Position numbers and translations under genes: made by a program. Under the pieces are notes generated by a model. The model made no database searches and had not been told where the DNA came from. It worked only from the letters and a program-made list of their open reading frames with translations. A DNA stretch of 64,000 nt. It comes from Afifellaceae bacterium (lineage in GTDB: Bacteria > Pseudomonadota > Alphaproteobacteria > Rhizobiales > Afifellaceae). Positions 8,847 to 17,801 of the stretch are shown here, one piece after another (the first letter of the stretch is position 1; each line of letters starts with the position of its first letter). The DNA lies in assembly GCA_028284625.1 (NCBI GenBank), contig JANQRH010000007.1:115979-179978 (forward strand). The letters run 5' to 3'.

Positions 8847-10261
8847 CCAGGCGCTGCATGCGGGACGTTAGAAACACAGCAAACGGGACGTGGGACGTCA
8901 TTGTTGTCGGTGGCGGCAATGCCGCTTTGTGCGCGGCGATCAGTGCGGCGGAAATGGGCGTGCGCGTGCTTCTCCTGGAGGGCGCACCGAAACCTTATCG
9001 TGGCGGCAACAGCCGCCACACGCGTAACTTTCGCTGCATGCATCGCGCGCCTCGATCGGTCCTCACGGAGACTTACGAGGAGGAGGAATATTTCGACGAC
9101 CTGATGCGAGTGACCGGCGGAAACACCGATGAAAAGCTGGCGCGCCTCGTCATCCGATCGTCGGAGGATTGCCTTGAATGGATGACGGCGCGCGGCGTGC
9201 GTTTCCAGCCGTCGCTCTCCGGGACGCTAAGCCTTTCACGCACAAACGCTTTTTTCCTCGGTGGCGGCAAGGCGCTCGTCAACGCCTATTACAACAAGGC
9301 GGAGGATCTCGGCGTTACAATCGCCTACGAGGCGCCGGTCACCGATGTCCTGGTCAACGACAATCGCTTTGTCGGCGTTGTGGTCCAGGAGGCGAATTCC
9401 GAACGCGTCATTGAAGGGCGAGCCTGCGTTATTGCCGCTGGCGGGTTCCAGGCCGACCTCGACTGGCTGGCGCGGGCATGGGGCCCGTCCGCGCGCAACT
9501 TTCTGATCCGCGGCACACCCTATAATCGCGGCGTCGTCCTCAAAGCCATGCTCGACCAGGGCGCCACAAGCGTCGGCGACCCAACGCAATGCCACGCCGT
9601 CGCCATCGATGGGCGCGCCCCAAAATTCGATGGCGGCATCGTCACGCGGTTGGACTGCGTGCCGTTTTCCGTCGTCGTCAATCGCGACGGTGAGCGCTTC
9701 TATGACGAAGGCGAGGATGTTTGGCCGAAGCGCTATGCCATCTGGGGCCGCCTGGTCGCCGCCCAGCCGGATCAGGTGGCCTACGCCATCATCGATTCCA
9801 GAAGCCTCGATTTGTTCATGCCCTCCGTCTTTCCGCCGGAGAAGGCCGACTCGATCGAGGAGCTTGGCGACAAGCTTGGTATCTCCGGCGCCAAGCTGTC
9901 TCAGACGATTGCCGCGTTCAACGCGGCCTGCCGTGACGGTACCTTCCGTCCGACCGAGCTGGACGGTCTGGCGACAGAAGGCATCGAGCCGCCGAAGACC
10001 AACTGGGCGCGCCCGATCTCCGACCCACCTTTCTACGGCTATAGCCTCAGACCCGGCGTTACCTTCACCTATCTCGGCCTGAAGGTGGACGCCTCAGCAC
10101 GCGTGGAGGGCGCTGCCGGCGCCTACGAGAACATCTGGGCCGCCGGCGAGACCATGGCGGGCAGCATCCTCGGCCAGGGCTATCTGGCCGGCTTCGGCAT
10201 GACGATCGGCACGGTCTTCGGGCGCATAGCGGGACGGGAGGCCGCCGCCCATGTCGCTTGA
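8843..10261 (+). CDS. tcuA: FAD-dependent tricarballylate dehydrogenase
   Basis: 472 residues of the fumarate reductase/succinate dehydrogenase flavoprotein family. The FAD-binding segment is DVIVVGGGNAALCAAISAAE, followed by the acidic end of the second strand (LLLEGA). The C-terminus IWAAGETMAGSILGQGYLAG with FGRIAGREAA is typical of TcuA-like enzymes. TcuA of Salmonella oxidises tricarballylate to cis-aconitate and needs TcuB to pass on electrons; the tcuB-like gene overlaps this one by 11 bp. A start at ATG 8858 is possible and would remove five residues. The family is clear; the exact substrate rests on the TcuB partnership. Confidence 0.86.
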   Translation: MTRRCMRDVRNTANGTWDVIVVGGGNAALCAAISAAEMGVRVLLLEGAPKPYRGGNSRHTRNFRCMHRAPRSVLTETYEEEEYFDDLMRVTGGNTDEKLARLVIRSSEDCLEWMTARGVRFQPSLSGTLSLSRTNAFFLGGGKALVNAYYNKAEDLGVTIAYEAPVTDVLVNDNRFVGVVVQEANSERVIEGRACVIAAGGFQADLDWLARAWGPSARNFLIRGTPYNRGVVLKAMLDQGATSVGDPTQCHAVAIDGRAPKFDGGIVTRLDCVPFSVVVNRDGERFYDEGEDVWPKRYAIWGRLVAAQPDQVAYAIIDSRSLDLFMPSVFPPEKADSIEELGDKLGISGAKLSQTIAAFNAACRDGTFRPTELDGLATEGIEPPKTNWARPISDPPFYGYSLRPGVTFTYLGLKVDASARVEGAAGAYENIWAAGETMAGSILGQGYLAGFGMTIGTVFGRIAGREAAAHVA

Positions 10262-11330
10262 CGCTCTTCAGGAAGCGCGGCGGCAGATGGAGATTTGCAA
10301 CGCCTGCCGCTATTGCGAGGGCTATTGCTCCGTCTTCCCCGCGATGATGCGGCAGCGCGCCTTCGCTGACGCCGATCTCACGCAACTCGCCAATCTCTGT
10401 CACAATTGCCGTGGTTGCTATTACGCCTGCCAATACACCAAGCCGCATGAATTCGCGCTCAACGTCCCGCAGGCTTTGGCGGAGGTCCGATCCGAGAGCT
10501 GGGAGCGTTTCGCCTGGCCACGCGCCTTCGCATCGCTTTTTCAGCAGAGCGGCGTGGCGATTGCGGCCGTGGCGGCGATCGCATTCGCGGCTTTGTTCTG
10601 GCTCGCGCAATCCGTCCGGCCGGAATCCGGGGCCGGCTTCTACGCATTCATGTCGCACACAATGATGGTGGCGATCTTCACGCCGGCGTTCCTGCTTCCC
10701 CTCATCGCAATGGCTGTTTCAGTCCGGCGATACTGGCATGACGTCGGCGGCGAGGCCGTGCGGCTTGCCCATTTCAGGCGGGCGCTGGCTCGCACGGCCC
10801 GGCTTGCCGATTTGTCGGGTGGCCAGGGGCAGGGCTGCAACTTCGAGAAGGGCGACCGCTACACCGATGCGCGGCGCTGGATGCATCATCTGGTGCTTTA
10901 CGGATTCGCACTCTGTTTCGCCTCGACCTGCGCCGGCACGATCATGCATTACGGATTCGGCTGGGAGGCGCCTTACGGTCCGTTGACGCCGCCAAAGCTC
11001 CTTGGTGTTCCGGGCGGCGTGCTTCTGACGATCGGTTGCATCGGCCTGATCTGGCTGAAGATGCGCGCCGACGACGCGCTCGCGGACCGCCGGGTCTGGG
11101 GCGGTGAGATGGCGTTCATCCTCTTGCTGCTTGCCACCGCCGTCACGGGTCTCGTGCTTTATGCGGCAACCGGCTCAAGCGCGGTCGGCATCCTTCTGCC
11201 GCTTCATCTCGGCGCCGTTCTCGCGCTTTTTCTGCTCACGCCCTATTCCAAGATGGTCCACGGCTTCTATCGCCTCGCGGCTTTAGTGCGCGATGCCCAG
11301 ATGTTGAGCACTAGGCCTCAAAGACACTGA
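10251..11330 (+). CDS. tcuB: TcuB-like Fe-S membrane protein, electron acceptor of TcuA
   Basis: 359 residues. Two 4Fe-4S binding clusters lie at the N-terminus: Cys16, 19, 22, 26 (CNACRYCEGYC) and Cys50, 53, 56, 60 (CHNCRGCYYAC). About six hydrophobic segments follow (from about residue 98 to 340), with membrane-facing His residues that could bind haem. This is the TcuB/CitB architecture that re-oxidises FADH2 of TcuA and feeds electrons to the respiratory chain. The ATG lies within the end of tcuA. It is the last gene of the gntR-tcuA-tcuB unit. Confidence 0.88.
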   Translation: MSLDALQEARRQMEICNACRYCEGYCSVFPAMMRQRAFADADLTQLANLCHNCRGCYYACQYTKPHEFALNVPQALAEVRSESWERFAWPRAFASLFQQSGVAIAAVAAIAFAALFWLAQSVRPESGAGFYAFMSHTMMVAIFTPAFLLPLIAMAVSVRRYWHDVGGEAVRLAHFRRALARTARLADLSGGQGQGCNFEKGDRYTDARRWMHHLVLYGFALCFASTCAGTIMHYGFGWEAPYGPLTPPKLLGVPGGVLLTIGCIGLIWLKMRADDALADRRVWGGEMAFILLLLATAVTGLVLYAATGSSAVGILLPLHLGAVLALFLLTPYSKMVHGFYRLAALVRDAQMLSTRPQRH

Positions 11331-11412
11331 TCAGTCGACGGAATCCGGCCGCTCTGGACCCAGGCAACTTGGTTGCATATCTTCTTGATAATACAACCTA
11401 GGAACCTTGTTT

Positions 11413-12423
11413 GTGGCAAAGATACCAAAGCACCGTACGCCGCCGTTCATTGTTCCCTCTGACCTCGTTAAAATGCGCTTCGTGTGTGGCAACTGCCACG
11501 AAGAAGGCTTGATTAATTGGGTCGAGAGGCAGGGGGCTCCTAAGGAGTCGGTGAAATCGACGGTCCAAGACGGTCATTGGGTGCCTATTTCGTTTCGAAA
11601 CACATGCCCTCATTGCGAAGCGCCAAATGAAATCTCCGCGCCTGCATTCGAAAGAAGAGCAGCTCTTACTCTCGTCGGGGACGAATCATATCGCGAGTTA
11701 ACATATAAAGGGGACAATCTGTTTTATATGTGTATCGCGCTTGTTGGAGTTGATCCCGGCATCAGAAATGAAATAGAATACGGGGTATTAGAACTGGAAG
11801 AATACATGCGGGAGCGAAGCAATGGAAAGACCAAGGCATTTCACGCGAAGGATATTCTAACAACAAAAAATTGGCCTACGGGAGTGAGCTTCGAAGATCG
11901 GGTATCGTTTATAAAAAAGATGTGCCAGTTATGTAGCAACAAAAAGGTAACAAAAATTGTTTCCGCTGGATGTGTAGTAACATCAGATAAGCAAAGAGAC
12001 ATGAGGCATGTCAGGGACGAAGTTTATTCCTCGCTTATTATGTACTCTCTTGACAGGACTCGAAAGGCTGGTCTTGTCCCAGTCTATAAGTTCGACCGCA
12101 TTCAAAAGGGCCGGGAGAGCGGTTGGGCTAAAGAGTGCGTGACTGGAATAAGGCTATATCCCCTATTTGTATGGCTCTCTGCCCGAGCGCACATTCCAGC
12201 CGTGGAGTTCATCGAACCGCTAAGCTGCTTAGAGAGCAAGATGGCCGACTGCTTGGCTTATGTGACCGCCAATGAATTTGCGCGACGCGTAAGCGGCCGC
12301 CATCCGGCTGTGACCTCAGCGGAGTTTGGGAGGGCGATGTTCATCGGATATAACGGGCGCGGTGATCTGATCCATGAAGATTCGACGGGGTATCCGCTGG
12401 AGCGAGTGTTTGCAATCAAGTGA
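11413..12423 (+). CDS. DUF3800-like protein with N-terminal zinc ribbon, AT-rich, probably acquired
   Basis: 336 residues from GTG 11413; TTG 11407 is an alternative, both after AGGA. The first ~70 residues hold two Cys pairs (CGNCHEEG and CPHCEAP) that form a zinc ribbon. The rest resembles DUF3800 proteins, which have an RNase H-like fold: VGDESYRE (first acidic position), KAFHAKDI, YSSLIMYSLDRTRKAG, and the C-terminal LESKMADCLAYVTANEFARR, matching the family's S-x-x-x-ADLxAY ending. The body uses many AT-rich codons (ATA, TTA, AAA) unlike both neighbours. DUF3800 genes are frequent in mobile and defence regions; no function is proven for most. The family call is from pattern memory and should be verified. 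Confidence 0.65.
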   Translation: MAKIPKHRTPPFIVPSDLVKMRFVCGNCHEEGLINWVERQGAPKESVKSTVQDGHWVPISFRNTCPHCEAPNEISAPAFERRAALTLVGDESYRELTYKGDNLFYMCIALVGVDPGIRNEIEYGVLELEEYMRERSNGKTKAFHAKDILTTKNWPTGVSFEDRVSFIKKMCQLCSNKKVTKIVSAGCVVTSDKQRDMRHVRDEVYSSLIMYSLDRTRKAGLVPVYKFDRIQKGRESGWAKECVTGIRLYPLFVWLSARAHIPAVEFIEPLSCLESKMADCLAYVTANEFARRVSGRHPAVTSAEFGRAMFIGYNGRGDLIHEDSTGYPLERVFAIK

Positions 12424-12527
12424 TCGACACTCGACCGGTAAGAGAGCGCTGGTCCAAAGTTGATAAATAACATAGTTGGCGTGATCGATGTGGTCACGCT
12501 CTAGCAGGTGACCGCGGACGCGTTTCG

Positions 12528-12782
12528 TCAGCCCTGGCCAGGCAGACGATCGTGCGCCCGCAGAAACGAAAGGCCTCTGTCTGTGGCGCGCACCAGGACC
12601 GCACCGTCCTCGCCGCGCTCTCTGACCAGATAGCCGCAATCGACCGCGTCTTCCCAGATCGTCAGCCGCGGGCATGACGTCCGCCAGGCGTCCATGACCT
12701 CCCCGTAGGGTTTCGGCCCCTTGGCAAGCCATTCGACGAGATCGAGAACCAGCGGTTCGTTTTCCAGGGCCAAGTCTGTCAT
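12528..12782 (-). CDS. Small conserved hypothetical protein
   Basis: 84 residues. I start at ATG 12782, which has AGGA about 7 bases upstream, rather than at the longer frame to 12875 that overlaps the neighbouring gene. The product opens MTDLALENEPLVLDLVEW and contains KPYGEVMDAWRTSCPRLTIW, a pattern I recall from many Rhizobiales small proteins of unknown role. It may be a compact winged-helix protein (GYLVRERGEDGAVLVRATDR as the wing). No function is assigned. Confidence 0.75.
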   Translation of the reverse strand: MTDLALENEPLVLDLVEWLAKGPKPYGEVMDAWRTSCPRLTIWEDAVDCGYLVRERGEDGAVLVRATDRGLSFLRAHDRLPGQG

Positions 12783-12820
12783 TTTCGTTCCTGGCCGCCG
12801 CAACGGACGACGCGTCCCCT

Positions 12821-13789
12821 TCAGTTGCAAATCGGCAAGGGCTGAAACGGCCTTTGTGGAAGCGAATCCCTCCACTCGTTGATGATCGGCTGGAGGACTT
12901 CTTTAGGCCAGAACCTGGGAGTGCCGATGGCTCGCAAGCAGGTCGCATTCCAATAGAGTCCGGCGTCCGACAGAGGCCTTCGCGTCTCCACCGCATTGGC
13001 GACGGCGTCGATGTCGCCGGACTCAGGATAGATGTAGAGCGTTGTCGGATTGTCCTGCACCATGGTGAGGATTTGCTCCGAATCGGACGGCGACCAAGTT
13101 GTGCAGCCGTTGCTCCGCCCGCCGGTGTAGTTCACAAGTCTTCCGTAAGGAACGTATCCCTCAGCGTCCGCATAGGGGCTTTCCGGATTCTTGTAGCGAC
13201 ATTGCCACTTCAAGAAGACGGCCTGATGGCCGCCAATGGCCCGCTCTCTGGCGTTGGCCGTGTCGCCCTCCCCATCGAAGAGCAAGAAGGTTCGAAGGAA
13301 CGGCGTCTTCTTGCCCGACAAGCGGTGATACCCCTTGAACGACGTCCTTGCTTCTGCGGTCACGTAGGATCCGCCCGTGGTCAGCTTGGATCCCTCCGCA
13401 TTGCTGAAGTTCTTCGCGCATTCCCGACCGTTTGAGAAATTCGCGCGTCGCAACTTCCGCCCATTGCCGTAGCCCGACGATACTGCCCGAAATGACTGTT
13501 CGGCTTCGCAGATGATGTAGAACCGGCGGCCCGGTTCGCCCCGGGGCGACGTGCTGGGACGCGTTGCGTCCATGGCGAAGTAGCAGGGATTGTTGACCGC
13601 GCCTTCGCGCACTTTCCGTTGGTAGAGCGCGCGGGCCCTGCTCAACACCACCGATGCGATCTGGCCGTCGCCCGTGCCCACATGCGCCTGGAGCCAAGCC
13701 GGAACGTCCGAAGCTTGCGCCGCCACAAATGGGAGCGAAGCCGACAAAGGTGCGATGACAAGGGTCAAAAGAAGCAAACGCAGCGGCAA
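12821..13789 (-). CDS. Murein L,D-transpeptidase catalytic domain family protein (YkuD_2-like), secreted
   Basis: 322 residues from TTG 13789, which has AGGAG nine bases upstream and starts a clean signal peptide (PLRLLLLTLVIAPLSASL, ending VAAQA); the frame extends to 13819. The domain shows FSNAEGSKLTTGGSYVT, TANARERAIGGHQAVF with His188, and RSNGCTTW with Cys229, which fit the His and catalytic Cys of this L,D-transpeptidase-like family. It would act on peptidoglycan peptides in the periplasm. The gene stands alone; its neighbours are small hypothetical genes. Confidence 0.8.
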   Translation of the reverse strand: MPLRLLLLTLVIAPLSASLPFVAAQASDVPAWLQAHVGTGDGQIASVVLSRARALYQRKVREGAVNNPCYFAMDATRPSTSPRGEPGRRFYIICEAEQSFRAVSSGYGNGRKLRRANFSNGRECAKNFSNAEGSKLTTGGSYVTAEARTSFKGYHRLSGKKTPFLRTFLLFDGEGDTANARERAIGGHQAVFLKWQCRYKNPESPYADAEGYVPYGRLVNYTGGRSNGCTTWSPSDSEQILTMVQDNPTTLYIYPESGDIDAVANAVETRRPLSDAGLYWNATCLRAIGTPRFWPKEVLQPIINEWRDSLPQRPFQPLPICN

Positions 13790-13889
13790 CGGGCGTGTCT
13801 CCTGCTCAACCGTCCTCAACCTCAGCGTAGCGCTGTGGGACGCACGTCTACTATCTTAACTTAGTTCGGCGGTTCAGTTGTCAATTCAG

Positions 13890-14276
13890 TCAGCGAACGC
13901 TGCATGCTTCTACCGAAAACATGTCCTGAAACGCCTCGTCACGTGTCTGATCCCGTGTCAACAGCGACAGGGACTCTGGTTCCGCGAATCCCGGCGACGC
14001 GGTCAAAGTGTATGTGTACTCGTCCTCCGACAAATCCATTATGCAGCTTTCCGAGCATTCAAAGACATAGGGCAGCGTATCGCCATAATCCATGGTCAGC
14101 TCAAAAAACGCCGAGTGCGGTTCGCCGTCCTCCAGGTAAAGCGATGCCCGTGCCGATACGATGTCGGGGCCGTTTGGTTCCAACGCGCAATCCAGCACCG
14201 AATACTTCTCGTTTGCAGCGCCGGGTGTCGCGGCCGCAAGCCATCCCATCGCGAGCAACACAAAACGCTTGTCCAT
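13890..14276 (-). CDS. Hypothetical secreted protein
   Basis: 128 residues with a signal peptide (MDKRFVLLAMGWLAAATPGAANE). The mature part has four Cys (in LDCALE, FECSESC and EACS), so disulfides are likely, and is acidic. I do not recognise a family. It is co-directional with the L,D-transpeptidase-like gene about 70 bp away. Confidence 0.6.
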   Translation of the reverse strand: MDKRFVLLAMGWLAAATPGAANEKYSVLDCALEPNGPDIVSARASLYLEDGEPHSAFFELTMDYGDTLPYVFECSESCIMDLSEDEYTYTLTASPGFAEPESLSLLTRDQTRDEAFQDMFSVEACSVR

Positions 14277-14522
14277 GCAAAAACTCTCCGAATACAGCCT
14301 TACAGCTTTCGACGCCCATCAGGTGCAGTCAATAGTTGGGCCGGCAAGCCCCAGATGTGACACCATGGCGCTTTGAGGGGGCACGAACATGGTCTCTCTG
14401 TACTGACGTTGTTGATCGCCGCGACTGCCCCCTGGGCAAAGGCGCAGTCCACGGCTGCGCTTTTTCTCACTGACCGTTCTGCTAATGGCGGGAACCCTCG
14501 CTTCAACCCCGGAGAGTTGCCA

Positions 14523-14885
14523 ATGATAAAGCTGGTCATGTGCCTGCATCGACGTGCCGACATCTCGCGTCAACAGTTCCAAGATTATTGGTTGAACAAA
14601 CACGGCCCATTTTTTCAAGACAACGCGGCCACGATGCGCTCGAAACGATACGTGCAATGCCATACGATCGATAGTCCGATGAATGATGCGTTCAGGGCTT
14701 CCAGGCAGATGCAGCCCGAGTTCGATGGTGTGGCGGAAGTTTGGTTCGAGTCCGAGCAGGATCTGATGGAAGCCATGTCGACGCCGGAGATGCAGGAACT
14801 GGGTGCCGCACTCTTGGAAGACGAGGCCAACTTCGTCGACCACTCAAAGTCATCAGCCTTCATCGTCCGCGAGCACGAGTTCTAA
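14523..14885 (+). CDS. EthD domain-containing protein
   Basis: 120 residues starting MIKLVMCLHRRADISRQQF at ATG 14523, with GGAGA about 12 bases upstream. The segments DYWLNKHGPFFQDNAATMR and FDGVAEVWFESEQDLMEAM are typical of EthD dimeric alpha/beta-barrel proteins, named for ETBE degradation in Rhodococcus. The catalytic role of most members is unclear. A longer frame from 14373 exists but its extra part has no family similarity. It is convergent with the GMC oxidoreductase. Confidence 0.8.
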   Translation: MIKLVMCLHRRADISRQQFQDYWLNKHGPFFQDNAATMRSKRYVQCHTIDSPMNDAFRASRQMQPEFDGVAEVWFESEQDLMEAMSTPEMQELGAALLEDEANFVDHSKSSAFIVREHEF

Positions 14886-14924
14886 TCAACGCGTCAAGAG
14901 CGGCCCAAAGCTCCGCGATCAGAT

Positions 14925-16514
14925 TTACGTCCGGGTCATCAGATCCGCGATCCGTTCAGCGACCATCATGATAGGCGCCTGGACGTTGGCCGTCGGAATA
15001 TTCGGCAGGATCGAACCGTCCACGACACGCAGACCCTCCGTCTCGTGAACCAGGCCTGCATTATCGGTCACCGCGAGCGGGTCGGAGCCCATCCGACAGG
15101 TGCCTACCGGATGATGCTCGGTGTTTGCGTTGGCGCGAAGCCATAACGCGATATCGCTGTCGCTCGCGCCGTCAAGCGCCGTGTCAAGTGATGCGTCACG
15201 GAACGCATCCCAGGGACGCTGCCGTGCCATCTCGCGTGTCAACTTGATGCCCGCAATCATCTCCGTGATGTCGCGCGGATCATCGAGATAGTTGAAGATT
15301 ATGCTCGGATGAACACGCGGATCTGCAGAAACGAGGCGGATTGTGCCGCGGCTGAACGGCCGCATCTGGCTGACGAAATACTGGAACCCGTCACCAAGAA
15401 CGACTTTGCCGTCCTGGAAATCGGCAAGGAAGGGGAGAAATTCATGCTGGAGATTGACGTAATCCGCTCCAGTCCCACTGTCGAAGAACGCGCCAACCTC
15501 AAAAAAGTTGGAGGCGCCCAGTCCCTTCTTGAAAAGCAGCCATTCCACGCCGAGCCGCGCCCGCCCGAGTAGCCCGAGTTGGGCTTTGACGGACACCGGC
15601 TTGTCGCACCGGTAGCGAAGCGGCGCCACGACATGGTCCTGCAGGTTTTCCCCAACCCCGGGCAAATGGACGACAGCATCGATGCCGTGTTCGCGCAGGT
15701 GAACGCGCGGACCGACACCGGAAACCATCAGCAATTGCGGCGATGCAATCGTCCCGGTCGAAAGCACGACCTCCTTCGAAGCCCGGACGGCTTCATTCCC
15801 GGACGCGGATGAACAGGCCACGCCGATTGCCCGGTTCCCTTGAAACATCACCCGCTCGACGAAGACGCCGGTTCGGATCGTGAGGTTCTTCCGATCCCGA
15901 ATGGGCTTGAGGTAGGCTTCTGCGGCGCTGCAGCGGATACCGTCGCGGATGGTCGCTTGTGTAAGATGGGTTCCGGCCTGATCATCGGCATTGTAGTCCG
16001 CCGCCTGCGACAGACCCCAGGCCGTGCCTGCTTCGAGGAAGCGTTGGTAGAACGCATGATCGCCGCGGCTTTCCGTGACGCTCACGGGACCGTCGGTGCC
16101 GCGCAGCGGATGACCAGGCCCGTGATAAGTCTCCAAGCGCTTGAAGTAGGGCAGGCAATCGGCAAAGGACCAGCCTTCGATCCCGAATTCCGCCCAGCCG
16201 TCATAATCCTTCGGGTGACCGCGGACGAAGACCATGCCGTTGATTGCCGAACTTCCACCGAGGCCGCGTCCCCGGGCCTGACCGACCCGCCGACCATCGA
16301 GGTTCGGCTCCGGGCCACTGGCATACTTCCAATTGTATGTGCTGCTTTCGATCGGAATGGTGAGCGCTGCGGGCATTCGAATGAATATCGAACTGGCCCT
16401 GGGGCCCGCCTCGATCAGGCAAACTTCGGTCGTCCGGTCTTGGGAAAGCCGGTTCGCCAGCACGCAGCCGGCCGATCCCGCGCCGACGATGACGTAATCG
16501 TATTCTGTGGCCAT
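14925..16514 (-). CDS. GMC-family FAD oxidoreductase (choline/alcohol dehydrogenase type)
   Basis: 529 residues from ATG 16514, giving MATEYDYVIVGAGSAGCVLA with the FAD GxGxxG motif at the very start; eight further residues are possible from 16538. Other family marks are RGRGLGGSSAINGMVFVRG (GMC signature 1), GTIASPQLLMVSGVGP (signature 2), the active-site region ANTEHHPVGTCRMG with paired His, and DGSILPNIPTANVQAPIMM at the C-terminus. Such enzymes oxidise primary alcohols, choline or polyethylene glycol to aldehydes. Proximity to a haloalkane dehalogenase, whose products are alcohols, suggests it could act on the released alcohol. Confidence 0.92.
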   Translation of the reverse strand: MATEYDYVIVGAGSAGCVLANRLSQDRTTEVCLIEAGPRASSIFIRMPAALTIPIESSTYNWKYASGPEPNLDGRRVGQARGRGLGGSSAINGMVFVRGHPKDYDGWAEFGIEGWSFADCLPYFKRLETYHGPGHPLRGTDGPVSVTESRGDHAFYQRFLEAGTAWGLSQAADYNADDQAGTHLTQATIRDGIRCSAAEAYLKPIRDRKNLTIRTGVFVERVMFQGNRAIGVACSSASGNEAVRASKEVVLSTGTIASPQLLMVSGVGPRVHLREHGIDAVVHLPGVGENLQDHVVAPLRYRCDKPVSVKAQLGLLGRARLGVEWLLFKKGLGASNFFEVGAFFDSGTGADYVNLQHEFLPFLADFQDGKVVLGDGFQYFVSQMRPFSRGTIRLVSADPRVHPSIIFNYLDDPRDITEMIAGIKLTREMARQRPWDAFRDASLDTALDGASDSDIALWLRANANTEHHPVGTCRMGSDPLAVTDNAGLVHETEGLRVVDGSILPNIPTANVQAPIMMVAERIADLMTRT

Positions 16515-16791
16515 TACGCGTGTATCAGACGACCGCAACGATCTTGGAAGCGATTTCTGTCGCCACCATGGATGGGAACACCTTGGCCGATTGGGCTGAT
16601 GTTTCGATCTGCTCTCAGATCGCGCCCGGTTCCGGGGACAGAACGGAAGTCAATGCCTTGCGCAGGCACGGCGTTCGCCAAAACAGCCGTTCCTCATCGA
16701 TGAATCCTGACATGGATTTTGGGGCTGAGGTGCGGACAAGATCGCATTCCAACATGCTGATACGTGATGTTCATTTGGAATATTTGAGCTC

Positions 16792-17694
16792 TTACGCGCG
16801 ATACAATGGCCCCTGCATTCGTGGCTGCAGCTCGCTCAGTTCGTTCACAAGAAAATCGACAAACCGGCGGACGCGCACTGTCCGACGCAATTGGGTGTGA
16901 AGCAAAACCCAGATCGTTCGGCTAAGCTCGTACTCCGTTCCAGGAACTTGGCACAGCTCGGGATAGAGTTCTTCGTAAATGACCGGGAGTTTTGACAACC
17001 CGTACCCCTGCCGGAGCAAGCTGAGATGCATATACCCTTCGTCCGATCCATGGCGCACTGCCGCGTTTGGAAAGGGAGATTGCTTGAGCCACGCAGGATT
17101 CTCCTGTGCTCCGGTCCAACCGATCCAATTCAATCCGGCGCCACCCGGGTCCGAGTTTGAGACCGCGGTATCGATGTAGCTTTTGTGAGCGTAGGTTCCG
17201 ATCGTGATCGGATAGAGTCTGTGTGCAACGACATCGTCGGTGACTTCGAATGCGACGCGGAGCGACACATCGGTTTCGGCTCGATTGATGTCCTCTTTCA
17301 CGTCCGTCAGGCGCAAATCGAGGTCAATTCCGGGATACGCATCCATGAACCTGGCGAGGATCGGCGCGATGATGTCGAAGGCCATCATCGGTGGCAGCGA
17401 AAACCGGATTGTGCCGGATTCAGTTCTGTCCAACCCATCAAGCCGGCGGCGGGCGCCAAGAAAGCTCTGCTCGGCCTCTTCAGCCAGTGGCAGGAGCGCC
17501 TCGCCCGCGTCGGTCAGCTTAAATCCCCGCCGCGAACGGGTGAAGAGGCGGACACCATAACTCGCTTCCAGCGCCTCGATGTTTCGGCGCACCGTGACGT
17601 GATTGGCTTTTAACGTTTCGGCACCGCCACGAAGACTGCCCTTGCGGGCCACTGCCAGAAAGAACGGCATCATTTCCCAATCGATGGCGCGCAT
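16792..17694 (-). CDS. LysR-family transcriptional regulator
   Basis: 300 residues from ATG 17694 (MRAIDWEMMPFFLAVARKGS). The N-terminal HTH reads GGAETLKANHVTVRRNIEALEASYGVRLF in pieces characteristic of LysR, followed by a PBP2-like effector domain of about 200 residues beginning SGTIRFSLPPMMAFD. The frame is open to 17856 but that extension would cross the intergenic palindrome and the dehalogenase promoter. It is divergent from the dehalogenase gene, the classical arrangement for LysR and its target. Confidence 0.88.
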   Translation of the reverse strand: MRAIDWEMMPFFLAVARKGSLRGGAETLKANHVTVRRNIEALEASYGVRLFTRSRRGFKLTDAGEALLPLAEEAEQSFLGARRRLDGLDRTESGTIRFSLPPMMAFDIIAPILARFMDAYPGIDLDLRLTDVKEDINRAETDVSLRVAFEVTDDVVAHRLYPITIGTYAHKSYIDTAVSNSDPGGAGLNWIGWTGAQENPAWLKQSPFPNAAVRHGSDEGYMHLSLLRQGYGLSKLPVIYEELYPELCQVPGTEYELSRTIWVLLHTQLRRTVRVRRFVDFLVNELSELQPRMQGPLYRA

Positions 17695-17718
17695 GGTTCT
17701 TCTTATGTGTTTTGTTGG

Positions 17719-17735
17719 CGGAACAATATGTTCCG
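17719..17735. promoter_or_regulatory. Palindrome between lysR and dehalogenase, candidate operator
   Basis: CGGAACA-ATA-TGTTCCG is a perfect inverted repeat with 7-bp arms. It lies 25 bp upstream of the lysR start and 67 bp upstream of the dehalogenase start, a sensible place for LysR binding, although classical LysR boxes are T-N11-A. Confidence 0.55.
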
Positions 17736-17801
17736 AAATATGCAGTTTATTGGTCGAAATTTGAAACGTAAACATGCCCCAATGCAAAATTGGAGAGCGA
17801 T

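Noticed and set aside
14373..14522. Signal-peptide-like extension of the EthD protein
   Set aside because: EthD proteins are cytoplasmic and the family begins at MIKLVMCLHRR; a ribosome site precedes ATG 14523.
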